A model generated the notes under the pieces. The model had not been told where the DNA came from and searched no databases. It saw nothing but the letters and a program-made list of their open reading frames with translations. A DNA stretch of 64,000 nt from Hydrogenophaga sp. 2FB (GTDB lineage: Bacteria; Pseudomonadota; Gammaproteobacteria; Burkholderiales; Burkholderiaceae_C): contig NZ_SCML01000004.1 in assembly GCF_005503365.1 (NCBI RefSeq), positions 62,001 to 126,000 of the forward strand, given 5' to 3'. Below, in pieces: positions 45,135 to 55,588 of this stretch. The position numbers were made by a program, and so were the translations under genes. Each line of letters starts with the position of its first letter. The first letter of the stretch is position 1.

Positions 45135-48100
45135 TCATGTTGGTTGGTGCGAAGAGGACGGCAGAACGGGAGACGCCAATTCGTCTTCAGCCTCGTCATC
45201 TTCTTCACGCCGATACGCCATCCGATATAGGACCGGCAGCACCAACAGCGTGAGTGCCGTTGACGACAAGATGCCTCCAATCACCACTGTTGCGAGCGGT
45301 CTTTGCACCTCTGCACCGGTGCCAGTTGCGATGGCCATGGGAACGAAGCCGAGCGATGCCACCAAGGCTGTCATCAGCACTGGGCGAAGTCGCGTCAAAG
45401 CGCCTTCGAAAATCGCGTCATCTAGTCTCGCGCCACCCTCCCTGAGATTTCGGATAAACGAAATCATGACCAGCCCGTTCAGCACGGCCACGCCAGACAA
45501 CGCAATAAATCCGACAGCAGCTGAGATGGATAGGGGAATATCCCTCAGCCAAAGCGCGAGGATGCCGCCCGTAAGCGCAAAGGGAATTCCGGTAAACACG
45601 ATGAGCCCATCTCGCACGTTGCCGAACATAGCGAACAGCAAAACGAACACAAGGAGGAGTGCTACCGGGACCACGATCTGCAAGCGCTGCGTGGCGGATT
45701 GAAGATTCTCAAACTGTCCACCCCAAGTGGTCCAATATCCAGTTGGAATGACCACCTTCTCCTTCAGAGCGGCGCCGGCTTCCTCCACGAACGAACCCAA
45801 GTCGCGTCCGCGCACATTGGTGCTTACGACGATTCTTCGCTTCCCATCCTCTCGGCTGACTTGATTCGGCCCGGGGGCCAAGTCAAGTGTCGCCAACTCT
45901 GACAGCGGGATAAAGCTCACACGAGAGCTTCCGTTCGCCTGCGTGGTCGCCGGGAGCGTCACTGGCAGACGGCGGATTGACTCCAGATCCCCTCGCATTC
46001 TTTCGGGTAGTCGCACGACGATGTCGAATCGGCGGTCTCCCTCAAAGAGAGTCCCAGCATTGCGGCCGCCAATGGCAGTAGCAATGGTGTCCTGGATGTC
46101 CCCCACATTGACGCCATAGCGTGCCGCCTTACTTCTGTCGATGTTGATGGAGAGCATGGGCAGGCCCGTGGTTTGTTCCACGTTAACCTCACTCGCTCCG
46201 TTGATCGACCCAAGAACTTCAGCGATTTCCTGGGCCGTTTTGTTCAGCACGTCCATGTCATCACCGAATACTTTGACGGCCACATCCGCGCGCACACCCG
46301 AGATCAACTCGTTAAAACGTAGTTGAATCGGCTGCGAGAACTCGTAGTTGTTGCCAGGGATTTTGCTCACTCGCTCTTGAACAGCTTCAACGAGTTCCTG
46401 GCGCGTCCGCTTAGGACTTGGCCATTGATCCTGAGGCTTCAACATCACATAGGCGTCTGAGATGTTGGGCGGCATAAGATCTGACGCGATCTCGGCGGTC
46501 CCAGTGCGGGCGAAGACGCGCTCAATTTCAGGGAACTCTGCCACCAACGTTCGCTCAAGTTGCTGCTGCATCTGAACAGACTGAGACAAACTGGTACCTG
46601 GAATTCGCAGCGCCTGGATAGCGAAGTCACCCTCGTTGAGGCTGGGTATGAACTCACTGCCCAAGCGAGTTGCCAAAAGCCCCGACAACACAACGGCCAC
46701 AGCTGCAGCGGTCAGAACGACGGCCTTCGCGCCCATGGCTCGCTTGAGCAATGGGTGGTAGGCGCGACGAGCCCAACCCATAAGACGGTTTTCCTTTTCA
46801 CCAACCTTGTTGCCAATAAACATGGCCACAGCTGCAGGGATAAACGTGATTGAGAGAATCATGGCACCCAACAGCGCGATCACGACTGTCAGAGCCATCG
46901 GATGGAACATCTTTCCCTCCACGCCTGTAAGGGCGAAGATGGGCAAATAGACGACCATAATGATGAGCTGGCCGTAGAGCAATGGCCTGCGAGCTTCCTG
47001 AGATGCGGCGAACACCTCGTGGAATCGCTCCGCCTTGGTCAATGGACGACCATGGCGCTCCTGGGCATGCGCAAGACGACGAATGCAGTTTTCCACAATC
47101 ACCACCGCACCGTCGACGATGATCCCGAAGTCCAGCGCTCCGAGACTCATTAGGTTGGCGCTCACCTTCTGATTCACCATCCCTGTGAAGGTGAAGAGCA
47201 TCGAGAGGGGGATGACCAATGCGGTCAGCAATGCCGCTCGGATGTTGCCCAGGAAAAGGAACAACACCGCGATAACGAGTACGGCACCCTCAAACAGGTT
47301 CTTCTTGACCGTAGAGATCGCCTTATCCACGAGAACGGTTCTGTCATAGACCGTAATCGCGTGTACACCTTCTGGAAGGTTTTGGTTGATCTCCTCCATC
47401 TTCTTCGCAACAGCTTGGGCGACCGTCCGACTGTTCTCTCCTAAGAGCATGAACACAGTGCCCAGCACGACTTCGCGACCGTTGTCCGTGGCTGCACCAG
47501 TTCTCAAATCCTGGCCAATCTCGACCTCCGCGACGTCGCGGATTCGAATCGGAGTTCCGCTATTGTTCGCGAGAACGACATTGCGAAGATCCTCAAGGCT
47601 GCTGACTTGACCAGGCGCTCGAATCAGATATTGCTCGCCACGTCGCTCGATGTAGCCGGCGCCCACGTTGGCATTGTTGCGCTCAAGAGCTTGAACGACG
47701 TCAGGCAAAGTTAACCCGTAGGCCAGCAGGCGCTCTGGTATCGGCGCAACCTGGAACTGTCGCTCATAGCCGCCGATGGAGTTGATCTCGGTCACACCTG
47801 GCACATTGCGCAGCTGCGGTTTGATGATCCAATCCTGAATCACACGTAGGTCGGTCGGCGTGTACGGTTTACCGTCCGCATTCGTCGCCCCTTCTTTGGC
47901 CTCCACTGTCCAGAGGAAGATTTCGCCCAAGCCGCTAGAAATTGGTCCCACAGCAGGGTGAACGCCTTCCGGCAGAGAGCTGACGGCTCCCTGCATTCTC
48001 TCGTTCACCAACTGGCGTGCGAAGTAGATGTCGGTGCCATCTTTGAAGACCACGGTGACCTGAGATATGCCGTAGCGCGATATGGAACGTGTTTGCTGAA

Positions 48101-48335
48101 GGCCAGGTAGCCCAGCCATGACCGTCTCAATCGGGAACGTTACGCGCTGCTCTGTCTCAAGAGGAGAGTAGCCAGGTGCAGCCGTGTTGATTTGCACCTG
48201 GACATTGGTGATGTCCGGCACGGCGTCAATGGACAACCGTTGGAAGTTGTACACCCCGAGCCCAACCATTCCGAGCACGGCCAACATAACCAACCATCGT
48301 TGTTCGATGGCGAAGCGGATGATGCGTTCAAACAT
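45135..48335 (-). CDS. czcA: CzcA, Zn/Cd/Co RND efflux pump, 1066 aa
   Basis: This twelve-helix heavy-metal RND pump has the N-terminus MFERIIRFAIEQRWLVML, DAVPDITNVQVQINT and the proton-relay helix LGALDFGIIVDGAVVIVEN with paired acidic residues, diagnostic of the divalent-cation HME1 (CzcA) group. It drives Zn(II), Cd(II) and Co(II) out with CzcB and CzcC. It starts 12 nt after czcB. GC content is visibly lower than in cusA, suggesting a different origin. A 243-bp stretch with nothing evident separates it from czcR. Confidence 0.93.
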   Translation of the reverse strand: MFERIIRFAIEQRWLVMLAVLGMVGLGVYNFQRLSIDAVPDITNVQVQINTAAPGYSPLETEQRVTFPIETVMAGLPGLQQTRSISRYGISQVTVVFKDGTDIYFARQLVNERMQGAVSSLPEGVHPAVGPISSGLGEIFLWTVEAKEGATNADGKPYTPTDLRVIQDWIIKPQLRNVPGVTEINSIGGYERQFQVAPIPERLLAYGLTLPDVVQALERNNANVGAGYIERRGEQYLIRAPGQVSSLEDLRNVVLANNSGTPIRIRDVAEVEIGQDLRTGAATDNGREVVLGTVFMLLGENSRTVAQAVAKKMEEINQNLPEGVHAITVYDRTVLVDKAISTVKKNLFEGAVLVIAVLFLFLGNIRAALLTALVIPLSMLFTFTGMVNQKVSANLMSLGALDFGIIVDGAVVIVENCIRRLAHAQERHGRPLTKAERFHEVFAASQEARRPLLYGQLIIMVVYLPIFALTGVEGKMFHPMALTVVIALLGAMILSITFIPAAVAMFIGNKVGEKENRLMGWARRAYHPLLKRAMGAKAVVLTAAAVAVVLSGLLATRLGSEFIPSLNEGDFAIQALRIPGTSLSQSVQMQQQLERTLVAEFPEIERVFARTGTAEIASDLMPPNISDAYVMLKPQDQWPSPKRTRQELVEAVQERVSKIPGNNYEFSQPIQLRFNELISGVRADVAVKVFGDDMDVLNKTAQEIAEVLGSINGASEVNVEQTTGLPMLSINIDRSKAARYGVNVGDIQDTIATAIGGRNAGTLFEGDRRFDIVVRLPERMRGDLESIRRLPVTLPATTQANGSSRVSFIPLSELATLDLAPGPNQVSREDGKRRIVVSTNVRGRDLGSFVEEAGAALKEKVVIPTGYWTTWGGQFENLQSATQRLQIVVPVALLLVFVLLFAMFGNVRDGLIVFTGIPFALTGGILALWLRDIPLSISAAVGFIALSGVAVLNGLVMISFIRNLREGGARLDDAIFEGALTRLRPVLMTALVASLGFVPMAIATGTGAEVQRPLATVVIGGILSSTALTLLVLPVLYRMAYRREEDDEAEDELASPVLPSSSHQPT

Positions 48336-48347
48336 AGTTGGCGGCCT

Positions 48348-49658
48348 TTAGTGCGCGTGCGTCGCCGAGCTCTTGCCCTGCTCAGACTTGACAACGAAGC
48401 TGCCGTCTGCGGCATAGGACTCACCAGCCTTCAGGCCATCTAGAATTTCAACGCGCTGACCGTCAGTGCGTCCGACACGGACAGGTTTTGCGACGAATCC
48501 GCCATCAACCTTTGTGAAGACCGAGGTCTTGTCTTCCACTGTTTGAAGTGCATTTGCGTCTACTGTTACCGCAGATGCCTTGTCATTTTCATTGGTAAGC
48601 ACTTCAACGGTCACGAATAGCCCAGGCCGCCAGGCGCCCTGCGGGTTGCTCAACTCAACCCGAGCGGGAGCTGTTCGAGTTTGCGCACCAATCAGCGATC
48701 CGACGAAGGCAATCTTCCCCTCAGCAACGACATCTGCGGCATCGGCCTTCACTCGTACACGCTCACCAACTCGAACCTTGGGAAGGTCACTTGCTCCCAC
48801 ACTCATCTCAGCCCATACCGTTGAAAGGTCGGACAAAGTGAACACGTTTGCATCCTCGCGCACCGCCTCGCCGATGGCGATGTGCTTTTCCACAACCATC
48901 GCATCGAAAGGTGCCCGAAGCTCAACTCGACCTAGAGCCCCGGAACCGACTGACGCCCCTAGAGTTTTCAGTTTTTGAGTGGCATTTGCCACTGCAATTT
49001 CTGCTTCACGTAGCGCTTGGCGGGCTTGCAATACATCCTGCTCCGGCGAGATCTTCTGCTCCCACAGGGTGTATTCACGTTCGTATGTTGTCTGTGCAAG
49101 CTCACGGCGCTTTGCCGCCGCTTGAAGTTCAGACCTGACCTCTGACACGGTGGAACTGGAAACCACAGCCAAGATTTGGCCGCGAGACACCTTCTGTCCA
49201 AGATTTGCGCTCACACTCTCGACGACGCCTGCTGCTCGGGGCACGATGTGCGCGGTGCGGTCCTCGTTAAATCGTATCTCTCCAGGGAGCTGCAGCGTGG
49301 TCCGAATCACAGCAGGACCACTTTCTTTAATCACGATACCGGCTGCCTTTACCTGCTCGTCCGTCAAAGACACCTTTTCATCTTCGTCTTTATGTTCCTC
49401 TTCGCTTGCGCCGCCAGGTGATTTGCCATGCTCAGTGGAAGCGTTGGACCCACCTACCTCCTTGGCCTCAGCTTTTACGGCACCTCCTTCAACCTGTGAG
49501 CTTTCTTCCTCATGGCCATGGCCATCGCTGTCGCCATGGCTCTCTCCGCCTCGCAGGATGAGGGCTCCTCCAGCTGCGCCCAACACCAGGATGATGGCGA
49601 TGATGATGAGCTGCTTTTTGTCAGGTCTAGCATTCATAGATGATTTGGTCGTGGCCAT
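48348..49658 (-). CDS. czcB: CzcB, periplasmic adaptor of the Zn/Cd/Co efflux complex, 436 aa
   Basis: One N-terminal membrane anchor is followed by a His/Glu/Asp-rich segment (residues about 40-100: HGDSDGHGHEEE, then EEHKDEDEKVS), probably a metal-collecting linker as in CzcB. Lipoyl/hairpin and beta-barrel domains follow. The C-terminus ends in HAH. ATG 49658 lies 7 nt after the czcC stop; ATG 49637 is an alternative. It lacks the CusF fusion of the other adaptor in this window. Confidence 0.9.
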   Translation of the reverse strand: MATTKSSMNARPDKKQLIIIAIILVLGAAGGALILRGGESHGDSDGHGHEEESSQVEGGAVKAEAKEVGGSNASTEHGKSPGGASEEEHKDEDEKVSLTDEQVKAAGIVIKESGPAVIRTTLQLPGEIRFNEDRTAHIVPRAAGVVESVSANLGQKVSRGQILAVVSSSTVSEVRSELQAAAKRRELAQTTYEREYTLWEQKISPEQDVLQARQALREAEIAVANATQKLKTLGASVGSGALGRVELRAPFDAMVVEKHIAIGEAVREDANVFTLSDLSTVWAEMSVGASDLPKVRVGERVRVKADAADVVAEGKIAFVGSLIGAQTRTAPARVELSNPQGAWRPGLFVTVEVLTNENDKASAVTVDANALQTVEDKTSVFTKVDGGFVAKPVRVGRTDGQRVEILDGLKAGESYAADGSFVVKSEQGKSSATHAH

Positions 49659-49665
49659 GGCGGGT

Positions 49666-50943
49666 TCAATTTTGAGGAACGTTGTTTCCGAGGAGCCGAA
49701 CGACATCTGCTGCCGCTCGATGAGATTCGCCCAAAGAGCGCAGGTACTGGGATCGCGCTTGTAGCAATGTCCGTTGAGCATCGAGAACGTCGAGGTATTC
49801 GAACTTTCCAAGCTCAAACCCTTGCGCGGCGGCATTGAAGGCGAGCTGCGCACTGGGAAGGATTTCCGCACTGACGGCGGCCACTTCTTGTGAGGCGATT
49901 TCCATTCGCTGTCTTGCAATTGCGAGATCGGCTCGCAAACGCAACTCAAGGGCTCGGGCATCGTCTTCCGACTTATCTCTCCGTCGTAGCGACTCGATGA
50001 TGTTTCCGCGATTGGTGTCAAACACGGGCAGTGGAATCGAAACCCCGACGATGGCCATCGAGCGACCGTCCTGCTGAGAACGCCGCATGCCGAGGTTTAC
50101 GGCAATGTCTGGCTTCCGCTTTGCCTGTTCCAGATCCGAGAGCGCTGACAGTCGGCTCGTCTCAAGTCGCGCTTGTCGCATCGTCGGTGAGTTCTCCACG
50201 CGAGCCTGCAGGACGTCGATTGGAGGGAGGGTTGGAAGAAGTAGAGCATTTCCATCCAAAGTGTCGAAGGGCACCCCGCCAGCCAGAAGCGCACGCAACT
50301 CTTGAAGCTGCGCTGCCAGCTCACCTTGCGCCTGGACAAGTTCGAGACGTACGTTAGCCTCTGCGACCTTCGAGCGTGTCTCCTCCAGGGGAGACACTTT
50401 CCCAGCCTGCACTCGCTTGGACGCAGCTTGGCTGCCGGAGCGAGCGATGTTCAGAGACTCTTGCGCCAACCTCACACGCTCCTGGGCTAAAAGCGCAGAG
50501 AAGAACGCAGATGTAACGTCGGCCTTCAATTGAGCTTCAGTCGCCTCGCTCTTGACGCGAATAGCTTCTAGTGAGCGCTCCGCCGCGGCAACGCTCGCTG
50601 AGCGTTTCCCGCCAAGCTCCAGAGGCTGGCTCCAGGTGACTGTTGTGCTACGCATACCCGATCGGAGGTCCTCCACCTCTAGATCAAGCGAGGGGTTTTG
50701 ATAGACCCCTGCCTGCATGAGCGCGCCTTGAGCAGCTTCTATCTCGCGTCTGGCAGCGGACGACGTGGGGCTGTTGTCGAGGGCAGCCTGCAGTGCGGCA
50801 CCCAACGTCAGTGGCTGCACCGATTGCTTTGAGGACGCCACTCCCACTGGTGGAGCGCTATTGGGAGCGACTTGCTGTGCGTTCGCTCCAACTCCGACGA
50901 GCATCGCAAGCCCTAAGGCGAGCGACATGGGTTTCCTGGTCAT
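49666..50943 (-). CDS. czcC: CzcC, outer-membrane channel of the Zn/Cd/Co efflux complex, 425 aa
   Basis: This TolC-family protein has a signal peptide (ending near ANAQ), the CzcC-typical GVYQNPSLDLEVEDL and WSQPLELGGKR, and two helical repeats. It is the first gene of czcCBA. The upstream gap of 238 bp to czcE holds no gene and no czcI. Confidence 0.9.
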   Translation of the reverse strand: MTRKPMSLALGLAMLVGVGANAQQVAPNSAPPVGVASSKQSVQPLTLGAALQAALDNSPTSSAARREIEAAQGALMQAGVYQNPSLDLEVEDLRSGMRSTTVTWSQPLELGGKRSASVAAAERSLEAIRVKSEATEAQLKADVTSAFFSALLAQERVRLAQESLNIARSGSQAASKRVQAGKVSPLEETRSKVAEANVRLELVQAQGELAAQLQELRALLAGGVPFDTLDGNALLLPTLPPIDVLQARVENSPTMRQARLETSRLSALSDLEQAKRKPDIAVNLGMRRSQQDGRSMAIVGVSIPLPVFDTNRGNIIESLRRRDKSEDDARALELRLRADLAIARQRMEIASQEVAAVSAEILPSAQLAFNAAAQGFELGKFEYLDVLDAQRTLLQARSQYLRSLGESHRAAADVVRLLGNNVPQN

Positions 50944-51181
50944 TTGGTTTCTCCCGTTGACCTACATATCAATGAACGCATCGAGGCTGCACGGCAAGGC
51001 TTTGTTTGGAGCACCAGCGGATGATGCAAAGTCGCGGCCGCCATCAGATAGCATGTATGTCTACGTGCTCAACTGGCTCAGAGCTTGTCAAGCAGTGAGG
51101 TGCTGCCTCTTGGGAGCAAGATCTTTTCGACGGATCAGCCTCTACGGAGGTCCGAGCACGTCGCTTGGACAAGAAGACCTG

Positions 51182-51523
51182 CTACCGGCGATAAAGCTGG
51201 TTTCTGGCCACGTAAACGCGGTAGTCGTTGGCAACGAAACCCGAAGGCGCAAACTGCTTCAAGTTCCAAGACCGACCATCAAGACCGTTGAAAGTCCAAG
51301 CAAACGTCTTTCCGCCTGCATCCTGAAACAAGATGGTTTCGCCATATGTGACGCTGGCGGACTTCGTGGACGTCACATCCACAACACGTACGTTCTTCGC
51401 TTCCACTGCAAGTTGCCCGTAAGGAGACTCGCCGCTACGAAGCGTGTCGGCCGAAGCAGCAGTTGTCAGAAGAAGGGAAGATGCAAGGGTGATCGCAGCA
51501 AGAGCGACTTGGAGTGTTTTCAT
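51182..51523 (-). CDS. czcE: CzcE-family periplasmic metal-binding protein, copy 1, 113 aa
   Basis: A signal peptide (ending near ASA) is followed by the CzcE-like pattern: TSTKSASVTYGETILFQDAG, TFAWTFNGLDGRSWNLKQFAP and a C-terminal RVYVARNQLYRR. Periplasmic CzcE binds Cu(II). ATG 51523 with AAGG upstream is chosen. A paralogue lies at 62784-63128; the two share an identical upstream box. Confidence 0.82.
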   Translation of the reverse strand: MKTLQVALAAITLASSLLLTTAASADTLRSGESPYGQLAVEAKNVRVVDVTSTKSASVTYGETILFQDAGGKTFAWTFNGLDGRSWNLKQFAPSGFVANDYRVYVARNQLYRR

Positions 51524-51861
51524 CGGAGCCTTAGATTCAGTCAGAAAGGAAGCCAAATTTCTCTTTTTGGCACTGACGGAACTGTAGAACTGCCATCTCC
51601 ACAGTTCGAAAACCGGTAAATGACAAATCAGTCATATTGGGTGCAATGGCTCAGGGCAGCATGAACAACTGATGGCATCAAAAGGGGTAAACCGTGGCGA
51701 CAGACGGGCTCGTAGAACTCTTCAGGAAGCGCTGGGGGATTACTGTCCTGCGGTCTCGTCGAAGTGGAATTCCGCAGTGGCGCCTGTGAGCGGACCTTAG
51801 ACCTTCCCATGACCAAGTTGCTAGCTGCTACTTGTTTGCTGGGTCTCCATGGTGCACCCCG
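51524..51861. promoter_or_regulatory. 338-bp upstream region of czcE copy 1 with CzcR-like box at 51620-51635
   Basis: No gene is supported here. ATGAC-AAATCA-GTCAT at 51620-51635, 97 bp before czcE, is flanked by bases that also match the czcE copy 2 site, giving about 21 identical bases in all. The rest carries nothing recognisable. Confidence 0.65.
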
Positions 51862-52886
51862 TTAAGCGCATCGCTTCTGCACCCAGAATTGATACATCCC
51901 AACAAAGGTGTTGGGGTTTTCTGTTTCGAACTTGTGCCATAGATGTAGGTCATGGACCGAGTCATCTTCAGCAAAGCGCGTCCGGAATCTACGAAGCACG
52001 TCTGGCTCAACATGCAAGCCTACGAAGTCGAGCGACAGTCCATCCAACAGCGCAGCAATCGCCGGCAAAGTTGTGCGGTGCTCCTGCACGTGGAACAGCA
52101 GGTCGCGGCACGCACTCAAGCCGTAGAAGTCGCCGAACGCAGCGAGCTGGCCAAGTGCTTCCGGACAATCGGCCCCCATGATTACGGCGCGACACTCTCG
52201 GATACCTTGCGGGGTGGCGGGAAAGCCCTGATGGACGATGAATTGGCGCGCGGCAACCACCGGCGAGCGAGCGATCTCACTGTACAGCCCGACTAGCATG
52301 AATCCACCTGGACGCAGCAGTTGCAGCAAAGAGCGCCAACCCGCTTCGGGGTCTTCCAGGTGGTGCAGAACCCCTACGGACTCGATAAGGTCAAAGCGCC
52401 GGTTAAGGATGGACAGCCGCAGTATGTCGGCTTGGGCGTACTCAACATTCCGTAGTCCAATTTCATGAGACTTGCGCATCGCATAGGCAAGGCTGCTTGC
52501 ACTCAAATCAATCGCGAGCACTCGCGCATTGCTGTATAGGCTTGCACTCTCAGTAGGATGACGCCCGCTTCCGCATCCGGCAATGAGAACGTCGACCGAA
52601 CCGCTTGTTCTCATTGGCCGGAAGCGCGCGTGTGGAATTTGCGTGCGCAGCCGGTCTTCCAACGCGAGGGGAGCGGGGACCAGAGAGGGCTTTACCCAGC
52701 GGGGGTAGGGATTCTCTTCGTACTGTTGCTGGACCTTGCAAGACGTGTCCTGATCTACCTCCGTAAGCCTTGGCAAGGCAGCCCGCCAATCCACCTCCTG
52801 CCGCACTTCATCAATCTGCTGGCGTATCACACACCGGAATGAGTCAGGCCAAGCCATATCCCTTATGGCATCGGCAAATGGCATTG
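51862..52886 (-). pseudogene. 3' fragment of an interrupted SEC-C/TPR/methyltransferase gene
   Basis: This part encodes a class I SAM-dependent methyltransferase domain: VLIAGCGSGRHPTESA (motif I), VLAIDLSASSLAYA and LIESVGVLHHLEDPEAGWRSL. An ATG lies close to the fragment start (52884), so a separate methyltransferase could still be made, though no ribosome site is evident because the IS3 element begins 3 nt upstream. Joined to 55589-56636 with one copy of the AAG duplication, the frame is continuous for 690 residues. Confidence 0.85.
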
Positions 52887-53193
52887 AAGTGGGCTTCCCC
52901 CAGTTTCCCGGACGGTTTGCTTAGCCCATTAAGCCTTGCTCAAAGTCGACTGGGCTGAGGAAGTCTAGCTTTGAGTGTTTGCGCACCGGGTTGTAGAAGC
53001 GCTCGATGTAATCGAACACGTCGGACCTGGCTTCTTCCCTTGTCCGGTAGATCTTGCGACTGAGCCGTTCGGTCTTCATGGACGAGAAGAAGCTCTCCAT
53101 CGCGGCGTTGTCCCAGCATTCACCTCGACGACTCATGCTGCAGGTGATGCCTTGTGCCTTGAGCAACTGCTGGAAGTCGTCGCTGGTGTACTG

Positions 53194-54644
53194 GGTGGAT
53201 TCAACTGGTCGTTGCAACACCTTCAACCAGGAGGTGTTTATGGGACGACCCGCAGGATGGATGACGCAGTTGACGGGGAGGGACGCAATGCGCTCTCCTG
53301 GTGCGCCGTCGCTTCGGCGTGAGACTGAGCGGCAGTTCTGGAAGCAGATCGCGACCGGAATCACGAGCGAGAAGGCGGCAGAAGCCGTGGGCGTGTCGCA
53401 GCCGGTGGGCACTCGCTGGTTCCGTCATCGTGGCGGCATGCCATTGTTTCTGTCCAAGCCCGTGTCTACGAGGTATCTGTCATTCTCGGAGCGAGAGGAG
53501 ATCGCACTCTTGCGAGCTCAAGACGTTGGCGTGAGGGAGATCGCTCGTCGTCTGGGACGTAGTCCATCGACCGTCTCACGGGAGCTGACGCGCAACGCTG
53601 CCACGCGAGGCGGGAAGCTCGATTACCGGGCATCAGTCGCGCAGTGGAAGTCCGAGTTGGCGGCCAGACGGAACAAGCCGGCCAAGCTCGTGAAGAACCC
53701 GCGTCTGCGCCAATACGTCCAAGAACGGCTGGAAGGCAAGATCCACGATGCCAAGGGAAGAGAGATTGAAGGGCCTCGGCAGGCTGCGTTCATCGGGCGC
53801 AACAAGCCCCATCGCGGGGACCGCAAGTGGGTCAATGGCTGGTCGCCAGAGCAGATTTCAAACCGGCTGCTGCTCGACTTCCCGGATGATCTGTCTATGC
53901 GCATCTCGCACGAAGCCATCTACCAGGCCCTGTACATCCAGGGCCGAGGCGCCCTGAAGCGCGAGCTGGTGAGCTACCTGCGCACAGGGCGCGCTTTGCG
54001 CGTGCCCCGGGCCAGAGCCCAGGCCAAAGCGTGGGCACATGTCAGTGAGGAGGTCATGATCTCCAGCCGTCCTGCAGAGGTAGAAGACCGTGCAGTCCCT
54101 GGACACTGGGAGGGAGACTTGATCATCGGCTTGGACAGGTCGGCCATTGGTACGCTGGTGGAACGGGCGAGCCGCTTCACGATGCTCGTGCACCTGCCGC
54201 GTGAGTCGGGATATGGACTGAAGCCCCGCACGAAGAACGGTCCCGCGTTGGCAGGTTACGGTGCCATCACCATGGCCAATGCCCTCAAGAGAACGGTGAC
54301 GAAGCTGCCTACCCAGCTCTGGCAATCATTGACCTGGGATCGCGGCAAAGAGCTGTCCGACCATGCACGGCTGACCATCGAGTCAGGGGTGAAGGTCTTC
54401 TTTGCCGACCCGCGCAGTCCATGGCAGCGCGGCACCAACGAGAACACGAACGGCCTGCTGCGCCAGTACTTCCCCAAGGGCACCGACCTGTCTCGGTGGA
54501 GCGAGCAAGAGATTGAAGCCGTGGCATTGACACTGAACAACAGGCCACGCAAGACGTTGGACTGGAAGACACCAGCGGAAGCACTGAATGACTACCTAAA
54601 ATCCGTCGCTTAACCCGGTGTTGCGACGACCGGTTGAATCCACC
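53194..54644 (+). mobile_element. IS30-family element nested in the IS3-family element
   Basis: The ends are near-identical inverted repeats starting GGTGGATTCAAC at 53194 and ending GTTGAATCCACC at 54644. CTG flanks it on both sides (53191-53193, 54645-54647) as a 3-bp target duplication. Removing it restores the OrfB reading frame across HHSDQGSQYTSDD. It is oriented opposite to its host element. Confidence 0.92.
53240..54613 (+). CDS. IS30-family transposase, 457 aa
   Basis: An N-terminal extension with HTH (KAAEAVGVSQPVGTRWFRHRGG) leads to the IS30 HTH (YLSFSEREEIALLRAQDVGVREIARRLGRSPSTVSREL) and the DDE core: HWEGDLIIG, LTWDRGKEL and NENTNGLLRQYFPKGTD. ATG 53240 has AGGAGG 5 nt upstream. 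The frame is complete, so the element is probably active. Confidence 0.93.
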   Translation: MGRPAGWMTQLTGRDAMRSPGAPSLRRETERQFWKQIATGITSEKAAEAVGVSQPVGTRWFRHRGGMPLFLSKPVSTRYLSFSEREEIALLRAQDVGVREIARRLGRSPSTVSRELTRNAATRGGKLDYRASVAQWKSELAARRNKPAKLVKNPRLRQYVQERLEGKIHDAKGREIEGPRQAAFIGRNKPHRGDRKWVNGWSPEQISNRLLLDFPDDLSMRISHEAIYQALYIQGRGALKRELVSYLRTGRALRVPRARAQAKAWAHVSEEVMISSRPAEVEDRAVPGHWEGDLIIGLDRSAIGTLVERASRFTMLVHLPRESGYGLKPRTKNGPALAGYGAITMANALKRTVTKLPTQLWQSLTWDRGKELSDHARLTIESGVKVFFADPRSPWQRGTNENTNGLLRQYFPKGTDLSRWSEQEIEAVALTLNNRPRKTLDWKTPAEALNDYLKSVA

Positions 54645-55233
54645 CTGACTGCCCTGGTCCGAGTGATGCATCAGCGAGCTGGGTTTGCCGCGCCGCCAAA
54701 GAGCCATCAACAAAGCGTCGCTCACCATCTTGGCCTGCATGGTGTCGCTCATCGACCACCCCACGATGCGGCGTGAGTACAGGTCCATCACCGCTGCCGC
54801 ATACAGCCATCCCTCGGCCGTCCAGATGTAGGTGAAGTCGGCAACCCACTTCTGGTTCGGACCACTGGCCTCGAAGTCGCGTTGCAGATGGTTGGGCGCG
54901 ATGTGGTTCTCAAGCCTGCTGCCTGTATCGCCAGGTAGCCTGCGTCGCTTGTGGCGGGCTTGCAGCTTGGCCAGGTGCATCAGCCGGATGACCCGGTTCA
55001 TCCCGCAACTCTCGCCCAGCGCTCGAAGGTCGTGCCAGACGCGGGACTGCCGTAGGTGCGGTCGCTGAGCTCGAAGCTCTCTCGGATGAGGCGGGTGAGC
55101 CTGGCGTCGTCCTGGCTGCGCTGGCTCGGCGCTCTGTCCATCCATTCGTAGAAGCCGCTGTGAGAGACCGCCAGAACCCGGCACATGGTGCGGGTGGGCC
55201 AGACACTACGATGCCGCGCGATGAAGCCGTACT

Positions 55234-55530
55234 TCACTGCGGGTCCTTTGCAAAGTAGCCGAGCGCTTTTTTTAGGATGTCGCGCTCCGTGGTCACGCGA
55301 CGCAATTCGCGTTGCAACCGCTCCACCTCCGTGGCGGCCTCACTGCGCAGCGGCCGGTTCGGCCTGAGGTCCAACACCCCACCACGCTCCTGGGTGACCC
55401 AACGCCTGAGCACGCTGGTCTGAATACCCAGGTCCCGTGCAATGTGCGTAGCGGTGGCTCCAGGCTGCTTGCACAGCTTCACTGCCTCACGTTTGAATTC
55501 GTCCGTGAAGCTCCTTCGGGTTCTTGTCAT
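55234..55530 (-). CDS. IS3-family OrfA (helix-turn-helix), 98 aa
   Basis: The HTH TRRSFTDEFKREAVKLCKQPGATATHIARDLGIQ is followed by a leucine-zipper-like helix (EVERLQRELRRVTTERDILKKALGYF). A run of seven A then G (minus strand, 55273-55266) near its end is the slippery site at which IS3 elements shift to make OrfAB. Intact, but its OrfB partner is not. Confidence 0.9.
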   Translation of the reverse strand: MTRTRRSFTDEFKREAVKLCKQPGATATHIARDLGIQTSVLRRWVTQERGGVLDLRPNRPLRSEAATEVERLQRELRRVTTERDILKKALGYFAKDPQ

Positions 55531-55588
55531 GCCTATCTCCTGAACACATCATGTCATTGGATGTGTCCGGGAAACTGGGGGAAGCCCA

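Larger units (their letters stand above)
52921..55237 (-). pseudogene. IS3-family transposase OrfB, broken by a frameshift and an IS30 insertion
   Basis: The frame begins MKYGFIARHRSVWP at 55237, overlapping orfA. Near 55043-55045 a GGG run (CCC in coding sense) appears to have lost one base: adding it joins SDRTYGSP to RVWHDLRALGESCGMNRVIRLMH. The DDE core (WVADFTYIWT, HHSDQGSQ|YTSDDFQ, MESFFSSMK) is then split between GSQ and YTS by the IS30 element at 53194-54644. The protein is therefore doubly inactive. Confidence 0.9.
52890..55588 (-). mobile_element. IS3-family element (about 1.25 kb without its nested insertion) inside the methyltransferase gene
   Basis: The ends are inverted repeats starting TGGGCTTCCCCCAG at 52890 and ending CTGGGGGAAGCCCA at 55588. 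A 3-bp AAG duplication (52887-52889, 55589-55591) flanks it. It carries orfA and a broken orfB on the minus strand and is itself interrupted by an IS30-family element. Confidence 0.92.
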